Shown here piece after piece: positions 14,771-27,500 of a DNA stretch of 64,000 nt (within the stretch, counting starts at the first letter, position 1; each line of letters begins with the position of its first letter). The notes below the pieces were generated by a model. It was given only the letters and a program-made list of their open reading frames with translations, searched no databases and was not told where the DNA came from. This stretch comes from Anseranas semipalmata (lineage: Eukaryota; Chordata; Aves; Anseriformes; Anseranatidae), in NCBI GenBank assembly GCA_013399115.1, contig VXAA01003855.1, positions 142,844 to 206,843 on the forward strand, written 5' to 3'. The position numbers and the translations under genes are program-made.

Positions 14771-17700
14771 TAAACCCCACAATATATGCACAAAGCAGAA
14801 TTTCAGCTCAAAGCCTTCGATAAAAAAGCAAAGGCTGAAGCATCTGAAGTTACAAAAGGGAGTTTTTTTCTTGTACCTGCTAGCAATTTGGGGGTGAAAG
14901 GTGAAGGACTGTTGCTTACATCTTAAGGACAATGCAAAGGGACCCATTATATGGTTTGTATTACTCAGAAACCACTCCAGGATCATTTTGTGCCACTGGA
15001 GAGGTAGATGATTCACCAATCTAAAAACTGATGGTAGAGAACTAGAGACCAAATAGCTATACTGATACCTTGGAATTGATTTTGGCTTTGTTTTGGGGTT
15101 TGTTATTTTATGCCTCTCACAACCCTTCCCCACCCCACAGCTTTGCCATCCAGGAATCTTGTCTCAGCTTGCCTGTTTTTAGCATGATTTAAAAGACCAG
15201 AAAAAAAGAAACCCTAGATCCATGTTGCTTTCTTGGGTTTTGTTTTTGTTCTTTGCAAGGTACCCTGTTTTTTACACCTCTGATTTGATTTGTATCATGA
15301 GGGTGCTTTGCATGAGGCAAAAAGCCATGCCTAGTTTGGTTGCCAGAAGCTCAGCAGCCCTTAATGCCCATTACTAGAGAAACTACTGGCCTTTTTCATT
15401 TTGCATTGCTTGGGCCACCATGACAGGGAAGTCCGTGGTGTCCAGGTATCCAGCAGTCCATCAGCAGTGGTCCTTTTAATGGAAAGAAGACCTAGCAGCA
15501 GAAATGATACTTGCAAAGGGAGATGTACAGAGAAACTGTACAGGAATCACATGATGTCTGGAAGAAAACAAGTCCACACCAGTTCATTAAAAACAGAAAG
15601 TCTCTTTTATGGGAACATGAATACTAGAAATGGAAAAAGAAAAAAAAATATGAGTTAATGTAATCCATTCCAACCAAAAAAAAAAAGTACATTCCCATGA
15701 TAGCGCTTTTATCAACCATTATACCAACACAACATTTGATCTTACCACATATTTAACAAGAGGGTTAATCTATCCAGAAAAAAATAGCACTTGGCAATGA
15801 ATAGTGGCCCGTATGTTTAAACAGAGATAGTCCAATCTCACAAAAGACTTTATTGAGTCACAACTGTAGAAGGAAAGGCTTTGTTAAGGGCAAAGATAGG
15901 TATTGTACAACGAGGAGAGATTTTTCAGAGCCAGTGTCTGATGAAGAATGACAGGCCACACATCTCTCTCTCAGCTTTTCCCAGCCATATTTTTTTATTA
16001 TATTACACTCAATATGTTACAAGTCCCAGCATACCAAGTGCTTGACTTTTTCTGCCTCAAAAGAAATGACGCAGGAGCGTGCATCAGAAAGATGAGCAGA
16101 TGACCTGTCACTGCCGTGACTCTGAAGTACTTAGAGCTCATGAGGTGTGAGACAGAGACACAGAGGGACCTGGTGCTCACAGGCCTGAAACCAAAGGTCC
16201 CTTGAAACCAAGGGGCTGAAGCGATACCTTGCTCAGTCACCCTGCTCAAGGGCACCCAAGGTGTGGCTGTGCCTCAGGAACTGGAGTGAAGAGGGTGCTG
16301 TGTCCTCTCACTTAACGTGTAGCATGGAGGGTATTGGGATGCGTCTTCCTGGGGTGGTCAAAAGAATAATTCAGAGGAAATTGTGAATAACAGATGAAGC
16401 GTGAACACCAGAAATGTCAATATAAAGAAAATCTCTTGCTGGTTTCTTCTGCTTCTTAGGATGTTCAGCGGTAGAAAGAAGAACAGTTTGTGCTGAACAG
16501 TTCATGTCCATTACTGCTCTGGCTGGGACTACTGCATTATTTTCTTTTTCAGGCTCCAGCTACTGTTACAAGATGGTGGGAAAAAAGACAATAGGGACCT
16601 TCAATTTAAAGTGATCTACTGAGCCACAGGATTTTGCAATGGTCAAGGTGCACATTGCAAAACACAGGGAACTAGAGACAATCCGCCAGTATAAGTCCAT
16701 ATGCTGACCATGTATAATAGCAGGCAAAGTTTGTTTTCAGCACGGGCTGAGGCAGGACAAAGGAAGGAATCCTGAAATTCCATGTGTCATCCCATAGGGA
16801 AAATTTGTAGGAGGAATTTGGTACAGGAAATGCTCACCTTTACCAAAAACGCAATCATTTTCACCTGCAGAATCTAAGTCAGAGGGGAAAAAAAATATTT
16901 CTGCTGACGGTTGGGAACTACCTTCCAGTTCACGCATAGAGGACATCTTAAGACAACTTCTTCTCCACTGCAACCGTAGAGTTCTCTCGAGGCTCAGGCC
17001 AGTCTGGAGTAGGCTGTTCCCACAGAGGCCCACCCTGGCAGGTCCTGCCCCTGCTTCCAGCCGGTCTGTGTGGCGTGGGGAGGAGCGCAGGCACGAGAGG
17101 CACGGGTGACACTGCAGCTGCACAGGCTGCAGGGGCTCGGGACGCAGTGTGGGACCTGCAGGATGTGAACTGCTCTTCGGGGTCTTGTAAGCAGGTTTAT
17201 CAGCTATGGCTAAAAAACTAAAAACAGCTAAAAATAAAAACAGCTAAGAATAAAAACAGGCTACAGCAGCTGCAGTAGACCAATTCCCCTCTACCTCACT
17301 TCCAAATGGCAGATCCACGGAGTCCAAACAGAGCATTTACGTACTGAGCTACAGGAACACTTGGCTGCCTGTGGGGGCTAGTAAAGGCAACACTGTCTTT
17401 CCACCAGCCCTGACACCGGCCTCCCCTCCCCAGTTTCTGATTTCCCAGAGTATAATTCGCCAGCAGCACAGAAGCCAAACTTTCTGCCTTTTCCACCAAA
17501 GCAAGCGGGAAAAGGGAGAAAGAGCCCAAGAAATACCCAGCAAAGGCTCTCCACACCATGCGGTTCAGTGGGATCTTCATTGCCTGCAGTGTGCTACAAG
17601 GCTGAACAAGTCACAAGCAGTCAGGTAGGACATGCTGCAGCTCCACAACAAAACATTTTCTTGCTTGATGTTGGAAACATTTTGACCACCTCTCCACGCA

Positions 17701-17849
17701 AAGAACACTACTGAGGCCCTTCCTGTGAACACTACGCTGCTGCCGCCATTCCCAGATTTCAAATCCATGCATGCATTCTCCAGATCTCTTTGTCAGACGG
17801 CAACCCTGTGCAAATCCAGAATGCATCAGTTTGAGTTTTTTTTTTTTTT

Positions 17850-17855
17850 AATAAA
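17850..17855 (+). promoter_or_regulatory. ETV6: candidate distal poly(A) signal AATAAA
   Basis: AATAAA directly after a T-rich run and followed by a T-rich segment (agtctttttattgatgatgg). It is one of two late signals that could end ETV6. Confidence 0.4.
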
Positions 17856-18017
17856 ATTCTAGTCTTTTTATTGATGATGGCTTTTTGTTTTTTTAAGGTG
17901 TGGGGTTAAGGGACTGAATCAAATGAATGTAACAAAACAAAAACAAAACAAAAAAGCCTATTCTCAGGGCCAGTGAGTTGCAAATAATTTTTAAAATGCC
18001 TGTAATTACATCATCTC

Positions 18018-18023
18018 AATAAA
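18018..18023 (+). promoter_or_regulatory. ETV6: candidate most distal poly(A) signal of ETV6
   Basis: AATAAA inside an A/T-rich block, followed at about 18,054-18,063 by a GT-rich element (ttttgttggtg) like a downstream cleavage element. It fits a long 3' UTR and is my preferred end of the gene. Confidence 0.5.
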
Positions 18024-18514
18024 AAAAATTTAATATAAAAATGGGAATACCAAATTTTGTTGGTGCAATCATTGCTGAAAGGTCCTTTCTTTTTAAGAAT
18101 TATGGTACCTGAGTATACACAGTACATAGCATCTGCTTTCAATCAGGAAAAGAAACCTGCAGACTTCTTGTGCCCAAACATGTATGAGGAGAGCCTGGAT
18201 CTTCCCTGGCAAGCTTTGTTTGGAAACGCTAATGCCGTCCCTTGGAATATTTACTTTGCTGCCTGCCCTTAGAGATCAGCAGAGCACCCCAATAGTACCT
18301 AGATGGGGGTACCTGGTTCTCCTCCCTTATCTTGGAGACCATACAGAAGCAAAACAAAAATGAGAAGGTGTGCTGACTGTTGCAGCTTTTGTGTCCTGCT
18401 AAATAGGCCAGCTCAAGGAGTTTGAGAACAAGAATCATTTCTGTGGTATTCATCTTAGCAAACCAGTCTAGAAACAAAACCCCTAACATGCTGCTGTTGC
18501 AACAAAGGGGGGGG

Positions 18515-18572
18515 NNNNNNNNNNNNNNNNNNNNNNNNNNNNNNNNNNNNNNNNNNNNNNNNNNNNNNNNNN
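18515..18572. other. assembly gap (58 N) inside a G-run
   Basis: 58 undetermined bases flanked by G8 on the left (18,507-18,514) and G5 on the right (18,573-18,577). The flanks imply that the missing sequence is G-rich or repetitive and resisted sequencing. Any frame that crosses it is meaningless. Confidence 0.99.
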
Positions 18573-21500
18573 GGGGGAGTCCTCATTTTCCTGTCTTTGC
18601 CCTTAAGCAGGTGAGACACAGGGACTTTGATGCCACCAGGTTCTCAGTGCTGAGGGGAAAGCAAGGTGAGGTGTCATGCACTGCTTCCTGCTGTCCATCA
18701 CTCCCTACAGGACTGCTTGTCCCCTGTCGAGTGGGGTTATTAGCACTTATGGCGGTGTGGTAGCAGCCACCATGTGTCACAACAAACACATCTGGTCAGC
18801 AAGGCCCAGCTGCAGCACATTGGCCACATCTGGTGCTCTCTGTGGCAGGAGCAATTTGTGGTGTGTTGAAGTCATTCAGATCCCAGCTACGGCTTGGGAT
18901 GAACCCATGATGGTCTGGCTGATCTGTGGGTTATCTACCCAGCTGCTTTTCATTCAGTGTTTCTTCTTGTTTTTCTTTCATTGTTGTTGTTTTTAAACCA
19001 CAAGGCAAAGGAATAAGCACTAAACAAACCCCTCTTTGAACCTAGACATCACACGAGAAGGAAACAAAATGTGTTGCTCCACAATTCTGTTCCTTCAGGC
19101 CATTTCCCTTTATTTTAGAAGAGGAAATAAATGTATCCTATACACTATCACAACTTTCTGTGCAATCTAAACAATGGCAAACACTGCAGGTTGAAGGTGT
19201 ATGGAGGAAGTGCTTGGTGGTTTTGGCTATCGCTCCCTTGGGCAATGGGCTTGATGTTGCCTCTTGAACCCAGAGAGACCTTGGAAAACATCCTTTGGAG
19301 GCTGCAGCACAGGAGAGGCCCAACAGCACGTGCTCAGTACATCTTTGTCTCCCCTTTTCAACAATAATTCACCTCTAAAGGAAAGCTACCAAACCAATAC
19401 CAGTGAGGGAATCATGGCTGATGCATGCGTTTGCAGACCACAGCTACTGCAGGCTCCACAGTGCCAACTCCCTCCATAACACTCCCCAGCATTGACCACG
19501 AAGACTTTGCAGGGATAGACCTCAGTTACTGTCCATGCACAACCAGGACTTATCAAGGCTTCCAGTGAGGTACTGACTGCAGCATTTTGTTAATTATGTA
19601 GAAACCTATTTTAAAGTAATACTTCGCAGAAACTTTTTCACTTCTCCCAGATGAGACTCCACCTGTGAGGCACCAGCAAGCAAGCACACTCTTTTTCCCC
19701 CACAAAGACCTAAAGTGATTCAGACAATCCCGATCTCAGCTTTAAACCCAATCTGCTTCCAAGAAATCCAGAAAAAGCCACCTATGAAAGGTGGTGTAAA
19801 TATTAAAATTAGACAGGGCCACATGGATCTGCTGCATGATTGCTCTCTCCACGCTGGTCTCCATTCACCCTGGGCTGGGCCTGCTGCACTGGACTTACCC
19901 TGGGCACCACTTTGCCCAGGTCTGCTTCAGACAGCAGCATCCCTTCTCACTCCATGCAAAGTGCAGCAGAGCTGGAAACAGTGCCAAATGATACCAACCT
20001 GATAGAATATTTCCGATATAGACAAATACTCCAATAATTCTCTCTGCAGTGACAGCATCAATGGTAACGTGCACAAGTGGTGTGCTTGCTTGCTGCTGCT
20101 CTGAGAGGTTTATCTGGTTGAGCATCTCTGCAGATGGACTGGAGGAAGAATCACCTTCACCAGCACTTGGAAATGGAAGGGAAATGTCAGGGAACAGGGG
20201 AAAAAGGATTTCCTCCCAATCCCCCTCCATGTCCATTCTCTGCTGTGCAGAGCCTAGGGCTGTGTGAAGGCTGCTAAGTTGTCCTTTCACAACATTTTTG
20301 CACTAGTCCCTTGGTACAGCCTCTGTGCTGCACAGGGCATGCTGCAACAGCATGAATTTTCATGATGTTCCTACCTGTTTTTCCCAAACTACTCAAAAAT
20401 TATGTTGTTTTGCAGCCAAAGAAGAAAAAGGAGAGAAAGAGCCTGTCTTCCCACCTTCTTCTCTCCAGTCCACTCTTTTCTCACCTTGCTGCCTTACGGA
20501 AAGGAGAGGAGGATGTGGGTACTCAGCAGCCAGCTCTCCCTACATGGACAGATATCTGCCACACACCAGCTTGCTCAGCCAGAGCTGGATCCATCAATGA
20601 AATGACTTCTTTCTTCCTCCCTTGTGGCAATAATCTTCTATACCTGCTTTAACAGCCCTCATTTGTTCATAAGGACAGCATTAACATTGCTTAATGACTG
20701 TTTTCCACTGTTGATTGTCATAAGCTGGGCAACCAGTTTGCTTCTTGACCAGCTCTTCGCCCTCCATGCGCACCTGGCTAGATGACCTGCTGAAGGGGAA
20801 GGCTTAGGTTGCATATGACGGTTCACTGTGCGGGACACCGATTCCTTCTTGTGATATTTGTCAGACAGACTAAGCATAAGATAATAAAAAAAATACATCT
20901 GGCAACCGCTACAGAGAATTGGGGCAATGCTTGTTTACTTCAACGTTGTCCACTTGTCAGTGAAAGAGGGCGTTGGCTCCATCAGCCTCGGCAGAGCACC
21001 AAGAGGTACCAGCACAGGATCCAGGCTGGGACACCGATGCAACTCCAGGCAGCCCCTGCGTCTGTGACTGCACTGAGCTGGCTCCCAGGTACTACAACCA
21101 ACATTTAGGGAACAAAGAAAACATGGAGCCCTCGCATAAGACAACAGAGGTCTTTATGACTGATACGATCAGTTGTAAAACCTGCAGGGACACATCAATC
21201 TTTCTGCCTCCTGCAAACACCTGTGCATAAAGTTTCCCAGCATCTCAAAGTGTTGGAGAACAGCCGCAACAGGAAGAGCGATAACTGTTCAGGAATTAGA
21301 ATTGATCTCGTGCCGCCTGATAAACGCTGTTAGCCTGGGGTTGTTGATGTGAAGCCAAGCTCTGCTAAATGGACAAAGTTTTCAAGCGAACCCTTCCTGG
21401 TGTTTGACAAGGTAAAGGGAAGGAACCGGAGTGAAGACAGCTCAAACAAAGCAGGTATTGTTTCCCCTGGGCTCCGTGAAGACGTGAATGCGTGACCCCT

Positions 21501-24500
21501 TGGGTGAAGGCAAGGAAAAGAAGCAGACGGGCAGACAAGAGCCGAGGCAAGGAAGGGGTCAGTCTGGAAGAGCACAAAGCTGAAAGCTGGGAGTGGTCAC
21601 CACATGCCCCATGCACCAGGGACCATTGTGTTTGGACTCGCCCTCCCAAGAGCACGACCAAGGTCAGTTACTTGCTTGGCCAGTGCACGCTTGCAGGATA
21701 TGAACCAGTCTCCATTCAAAGACCTGAAGAATGAGGACTCCACCCCATTTGCATTAAAGGTTAATCATCCCCACCATTAAAATCTGCACCTTCCTTTCCA
21801 TTTAACTGTATCTCAACTCCACTTTCAATCATTAGCTCTCATTATGCTTTTCTTTTTTATTCTTCCTGTATTCTTCTTTCTTATTCTTTTTTTAAGCTTC
21901 CTGTAAACCCTAGTATCCCCACCCATACACTACGATCCTTACCGACTGCAATCAGTGCAACTCACACTTTTCTTTTTCAACTAAACAGGCTTGAAATGCA
22001 AGGAAGGAACTGAGAATCCATTATAGAACATCTTCCTAGAGGGGCTGCTTCCAATGTGGAGAGCTGCAGGATGCAGCCATGCTTTATTCTTGGGGTGCTG
22101 CCCGGGCTGCTCCTTCAGCGAGGGCTGCAAAGGCAGTCTCCTTGGATCAGGCTGACATGAAGCAGAATGACGGAAGGGAAGCCCGCATCAAGGTCCCATT
22201 TCAGTCCCTGAGAGCCCAGGTAACCCAACAACCATGCTTGTTCCAAACCTCCAGATGATGTGTGAGGTTGCTGTCTCACAGACAAAGGTTTCTTCCTCTT
22301 CACATTCCTCCCCGGCTCACATCCCAATTCTCTCCTAAAAATTCAGTGGAATCAGCAAGCAGGAATAATTAACAAGCAACTGAATTTCACACGGCCAGGA
22401 CTTCACCCAACATTCATTTCAAATAGTCTAACCCAATCCTGAAATTTCCTCAACATTACACAGAACGGGAAGAAAACAGGCCAGACCGATCTGCTGTACC
22501 AGCGTTAACAATTTCATGCATGAATCAACACCTTTGCTCTGCTAAAGCCAATGGAAATTAGGGCTGTATAAAATCTGTGCAATACAGAGATCCGAGCAGT
22601 GTCCACCGAATACAGTCTACCCAGGAAAACCTGAGGGTTTGCTACAATAACAGAACTTAACCCCCACAGCAACCTTCTCAACCAAGCCAGTTACCACCCC
22701 AGAGTCAAAAACACAGCAATTTGTTTTGATGGTTCTTTACAGAGACCTGGATTCGATACTGACATCCATCAGCTCCCAAAACAGATGAACCAACCGCATA
22801 AAATCAGATTCAAACCCAATTATCAAGGATTGATGTGTCCAGGGCTGTCAAGTCATGTGTTTTCCAATTAGAAGAGTTTCATTAGAAATGTTTTCACACC
22901 AAAGTAAAAGTCTGGAGTGCAAAAAACGAAAGGCTTCATAAAATTAAGTGAAGTCCATCTCAAGACATAAGAATATATGGCCTGATTTCCAAAAGGACTG
23001 ATTAATGCACAGTTTTCACTGAAGTCAACAGAAGCCACTGTTTTTTCATTTGGAAATCCGACTGTTCATTTAGGCTCCTAAATCCATTGATTCTTTATTT
23101 GTGCACATTATTAGCCTTACCTTGTATTGGTCTTTCTAAATTGATCTAGCAGAGTTTTCCTTGCCTAGTGCAAAGCCCCTGCCACATGCAGACTTCTTTG
23201 CAGGAGCCTGGGTGGAGGAGCAAGCATAAAGCATGTGGTGCTCAGTGGTGAACAAAGGGTTGGGTGAGTGACCCCCCCGGAAAGCCTCAGCACAAGGGCA
23301 GGTCTCCATGAAGAGAGGACAGGAGCAGAACACAAGTGCCAAGTACCACCTGAGATATCCAGGACATCTGGAAAGGTGTGGTGGGATCTGCTGGAGATGA
23401 GCACTTTTCTGGGGGGAGCCAAGAACATCATCTTAAGGCAACCATGATGCCTGTTTTCAGGAAACTGAATATCCCCCGGTAAGGCTCTTGTTTCCTATGC
23501 ATTTATCTGCTGTTTATGTCATATCATTGCATGCTCAAGAAGTAAAAGCTATCAGATGGCGCTCACTCCTGTCTGCAGCAGGGGCTAGCAGTGTCCCCAT
23601 CAGATCTGCCCAAACCCTCCTAGGGACCCTGTGACCAGGTACAGCCTTTGGTGCCTCCCTTTCCCAAGCGGCACTGGTGACCTGCCTGAGCAGGATGCCT
23701 GAAAGGCATTTTGAAGAGGCCTTCAGCAGCCCAAAGCGGTGTCTGTAGGAAGGATCTCCAGCCAGTGGGTCCATCTGAGCCTGCCACCGTGCAGCTCCTC
23801 CACTGCGCGGCACGAGCAGCAGCCTCCTGAGGCAAACACAGCTTCATCCGACACCAATGGAATAGCAGCTGTCCAACTAGGGAAATAACCATATAAAACA
23901 TTTTGGTTTAGGCAGTGCAGATGACACTAATGAGAGGATAAAGCCACCCTTTCACCTTCATGACAGGCACAACCCAACAGACTGTTTTAGGTGACATTTA
24001 CAGAAGAAATGGTGAGTTGCTTTGGACTCATGCTCCATTGTCATCATTCATCTCACGCTCCAGGCCATCAGCAGAAGGGCTGGGGGTGTCCCTTAATTGC
24101 AGCTTCCGTGGCCAAAGCTGGAGACGTGCACAGCACGGGAAGGAATGGAGCAAGAGACACCCAGTCCCTGCTGAAAAGCAAACCACAGAGCATGACTGCG
24201 AGTGCGAGACGCCAATTGGGAAAGGGTAAATATTTATCTGAGGGAATTTTAGAGAGAAGGGAACATTTTTCATTTAGTTGTAACTCCTTCAGGAAATTAT
24301 TCATTTTTCAAATGAAAACATTTTCTTTAAATTCAAAACAACTGTTTTTCTCCCGGTTTTTGTTTACAAAAAAAGGAAGAGTCTCAGCTCTGCCCTTTTT
24401 CATCCGTCCTCCACAAAATGTCAACCAAGCCCCACGTCTTGGGTTGAGAAGTCATTTTTCAGAACAAAGGCAAAAAAGAAGTGTTGTGAGGGTTTCCCAA

Positions 24501-27500
24501 GCAGCTATAGCTGCTGCTGTGGTATGGAGGGCAGCAAGATCCCGTGCCTTTCCACCTGTTGGTTGTGCACAAGGTTATTTGTAATGAGCTCATTAGCGCC
24601 AGAAAAGCAAAGGGGGAAAACAATTGATTCACCTCTTCAAGAGCCACTTAAGCAGTCCTAGTCTGAGAAAATGAGAATCTTTTGCTCACTCCTATCTTTT
24701 CCACTTTGATACTTTTTACTTAAGACAGGAGCCTCTTGCGGGTCCCAGCCACATGAGGTCTGTATGCAATAAGTGAGCAATTTCCAATCCACAGAATCAT
24801 CTTTCGCTCTTTTATTTCCCATCTCTTAGCAATATTTCCAGTATCTTTAGGAAACTACAAAAAATTCACAGGCCTTGTGCTATGACTGAGGGCCAGTAAT
24901 GTGTTCTGTTGCTAAGCCCAGCTTCCCCAGGGAGTTTGTTCCTCAGAGGTAGCATCTGCCCCATATCCTCCACAGGGACTCAAAACAAGAGGTATTAACT
25001 CCAGCTTCGTAGAGTATCCCAGCTGCTGTGGTAATGACATGACTAATCAAGACAAACTATTTGCCTGTAATTTAAATCTTATGAATGCAGAAACAAAGTA
25101 AAACTGAACATAAATCACAGGGCATGGACACAGGTGATGTCCCTCAGTGTGTAAGCCACCTTTCCCATCCGTGAAGATTAAGAGCATCTTAATATGCAAC
25201 CAAATTGAGAAAATATCATGGTAAACCCATCCTAATAAAGGAATGGATGCACCTGAGTGAAGAAGAGGTGGCAACCCACCAGCAAGCATGAGTTGTTACA
25301 AACCAGCAGGAGACAACACACTGCTTCTAGGAGCAGCTGCAGACACAAGAGGCACACACAGCTGCAACTGAGGATAACAATGGGAAAAAAGCTCAAAAAT
25401 ATTGCAAAGAACCAGCTTCCCAGCTCTGACTGCTCCCATGACCCGTTCTCTGGACCAGCCAACAAAACCTGACTTACCCTGACTGAGAGCAAGGAACCTC
25501 TCTCCCACATCTTTAGCCACAGATATTATTTTGGTAAAGCCAGGTCCTCCCACATTCCCACCACCCTCCCAATGCCAGCACCAGCCCTTTTGCAGCCACC
25601 AAGCAAACTGACCTAGGCAAAAACAACCCAAACAGAAAGAACAGGCTGTTTTGTAGCCACTGCAGTGCCCCCATCTGACTCACCGCCCAACTGCGCAAAC
25701 GCTAATGCTGCTGCAACATGGGCAGTGGGAATGTGCATCCCAAAAGTGGGAAGAGGGGGACACTTTGGTCTGGTTAAAGTGACTGGGAAACCACAGCCTA
25801 GCTGGATCCCCCCTTGGGCCAGCTCCCTGTCTGCTTCCCATGGAGCTCCATACTACTGTTTTCTTTGTGTTTTTTGTCATCTAACCTCCTGTCCCTAGCC
25901 AATACAACTCCACATCACCTCACTTCCGAGCAAACCAGGCTGGAAAACTGAATTCCTTTGCACATTGTGGGACAATAAAGCTAGCAGTTGTCCTGCCGTC
26001 CAAGCAGATGCAGGCGGTTGGCTGATGTCCTTCAGAACAGCCCCCTGCCAAACGTTCCTGTGTGCACAGAGGAAAGGGGCAGAGGAACACCGAAGGCAGG
26101 AGAAGCAGCGCAGAGCACTCCCATACTTCGCATGGGAAGGCCCCGTTCCCATTCCCATGGCCGGGCACTGCCTCCTTCCACAGGCGCTACCCCTTCACTC
26201 AGCAGGGAGCACCAGGTCTTCCCAGACAGCGCTGTTGCCCTCCATGGTGGTCTCCTGTGGCAAGACCACCCTAGTGTCAGCTTTAGAGAGAAACCCCATC
26301 CTTTTCAAGATAAAAACCCGCAAGAAAGAGAGTTCACTTCAGTGCACGTTCCATCTGATTACCCAAAACACATCACAGTCTCCAGGCTGCTGCCTTGGCA
26401 CCGCAACGTGCACTTCCAGCACCCTCCGAAAACCAGCCCTTTCGTCTTGGATCAGGAGTTGGCCACAGAAGTAACCACCTCCACACAAGATTGCTGTAAT
26501 TCCCGGGCTCTAAAATCCCCAGGATATTCACTTGCCAGCTCCCACCACTGTTTTGATCTTCACAGCCTCAGTGAATGTGAGCTGGGGGAAGACAATGGAT
26601 GTTGCAAGCTCTGCTCGCAGAGGCAGCAGGTACTTTCCTGATGTCCCCGATTGCCTCTGAGCAATTCTCCATTCCCTTGAGCCCTCCCGGCCCTTTGCTG
26701 GGCAGTGAAGTCCAAGAACAGCAGTGAGGGGATTTTGGGGGGTTCAGTTTTGTCATCTGGCATCATGTGAGGAGCTCCCGTTGCCACAGCCTCCTGTGGC
26801 AGCGGCCTCCAGAAATCCCCTGAGCGTGACCACTTGCTCTTGCTGGCGGTACGCAGGCAGCTGAGCCACGCCGCCCAGAGACCTCCAGCCCTCCGGCCTC
26901 AGCATTTCTCCTGCTGGGCACCCCAGCACCTCCTGGGTTTGACTTAGCCATGCTCACAGCTGGCCGCTTTGCAAACAAATAGTCCTAGCTGCTGGTCCCT
27001 CTGCTCTGTTTCTTCCCCTAAATATCTCACACATTAATTTAATTCAGCCCTGCAGGCTGCTTAGTTTTTTTGCACCCTTGCACAGATATTACACTAGGAG
27101 TGCAGACCTTTGCTTGCATTTACATTCCGCAACTTTGTTCTCCTCTTCTGAGCCCTACAGAAAAACATAAAGGCTTGCCAAAGACAAATTGTTTTTGTTC
27201 TCTTCTCTCCCCCTACGAGGAGGTGAGAAGGATATTGCAATAGGTGTTGTACTCCCCACCCACATTTTTTCTCACTGCCAAACATATTGCATCAGGAACA
27301 ATTAGAAAATATTTCTTTGTTTGGGCCCTTAGACTATATATAAAATGCAGAAACATTTTTCTGGAAAACAAAACAAAACAAAACAAAAACAAAAACACAC
27401 CACCACCAAACACCTCACGCATGATCTTTGGACTGGTTTTCAGGGAACTGGATCAGCTGATAAGGTGAGGAACCCTACTGGTGTGATAGGTATAGCCACA

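Larger units (their letters stand above)
13883..18040 (+). other. ETV6: ETV6 3' UTR (probable full extent)
   Basis: The sequence after the stop codon is about 4.2 kb up to the last cluster of poly(A) signals. A multi-kilobase 3' UTR is what I know of mammalian ETV6, so the distal end is favoured. It holds a T/GTT-rich tract (about 14,157-14,212), an early AATAAA (14,216), an AT-rich palindromic tract (14,713-14,770), another AATAAA (14,613), a GC-rich patch near 16,900-17,160, and terminal signals at 17,850 and 18,018. No CR1 copy interrupts it, in contrast to intron 6 and the downstream DNA. The exact 3' end is inferred; RNA data would fix it. Confidence 0.65.

Noticed and set aside
18422..18763. 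113-codon frame across the gap
   Set aside because: It contains about 20 undetermined residues from the N-run, so the frame is not real evidence.
25988..26641. 217-codon + frame, the longest in the window
   Set aside because: Another + frame (25,965-26,474) and - frames are open over the same GC-rich stretch. The product is low-specificity Ser/Pro/His-rich with no recognised domain. A CAG/GTACTT near its end could be a donor but has no matching exon nearby.
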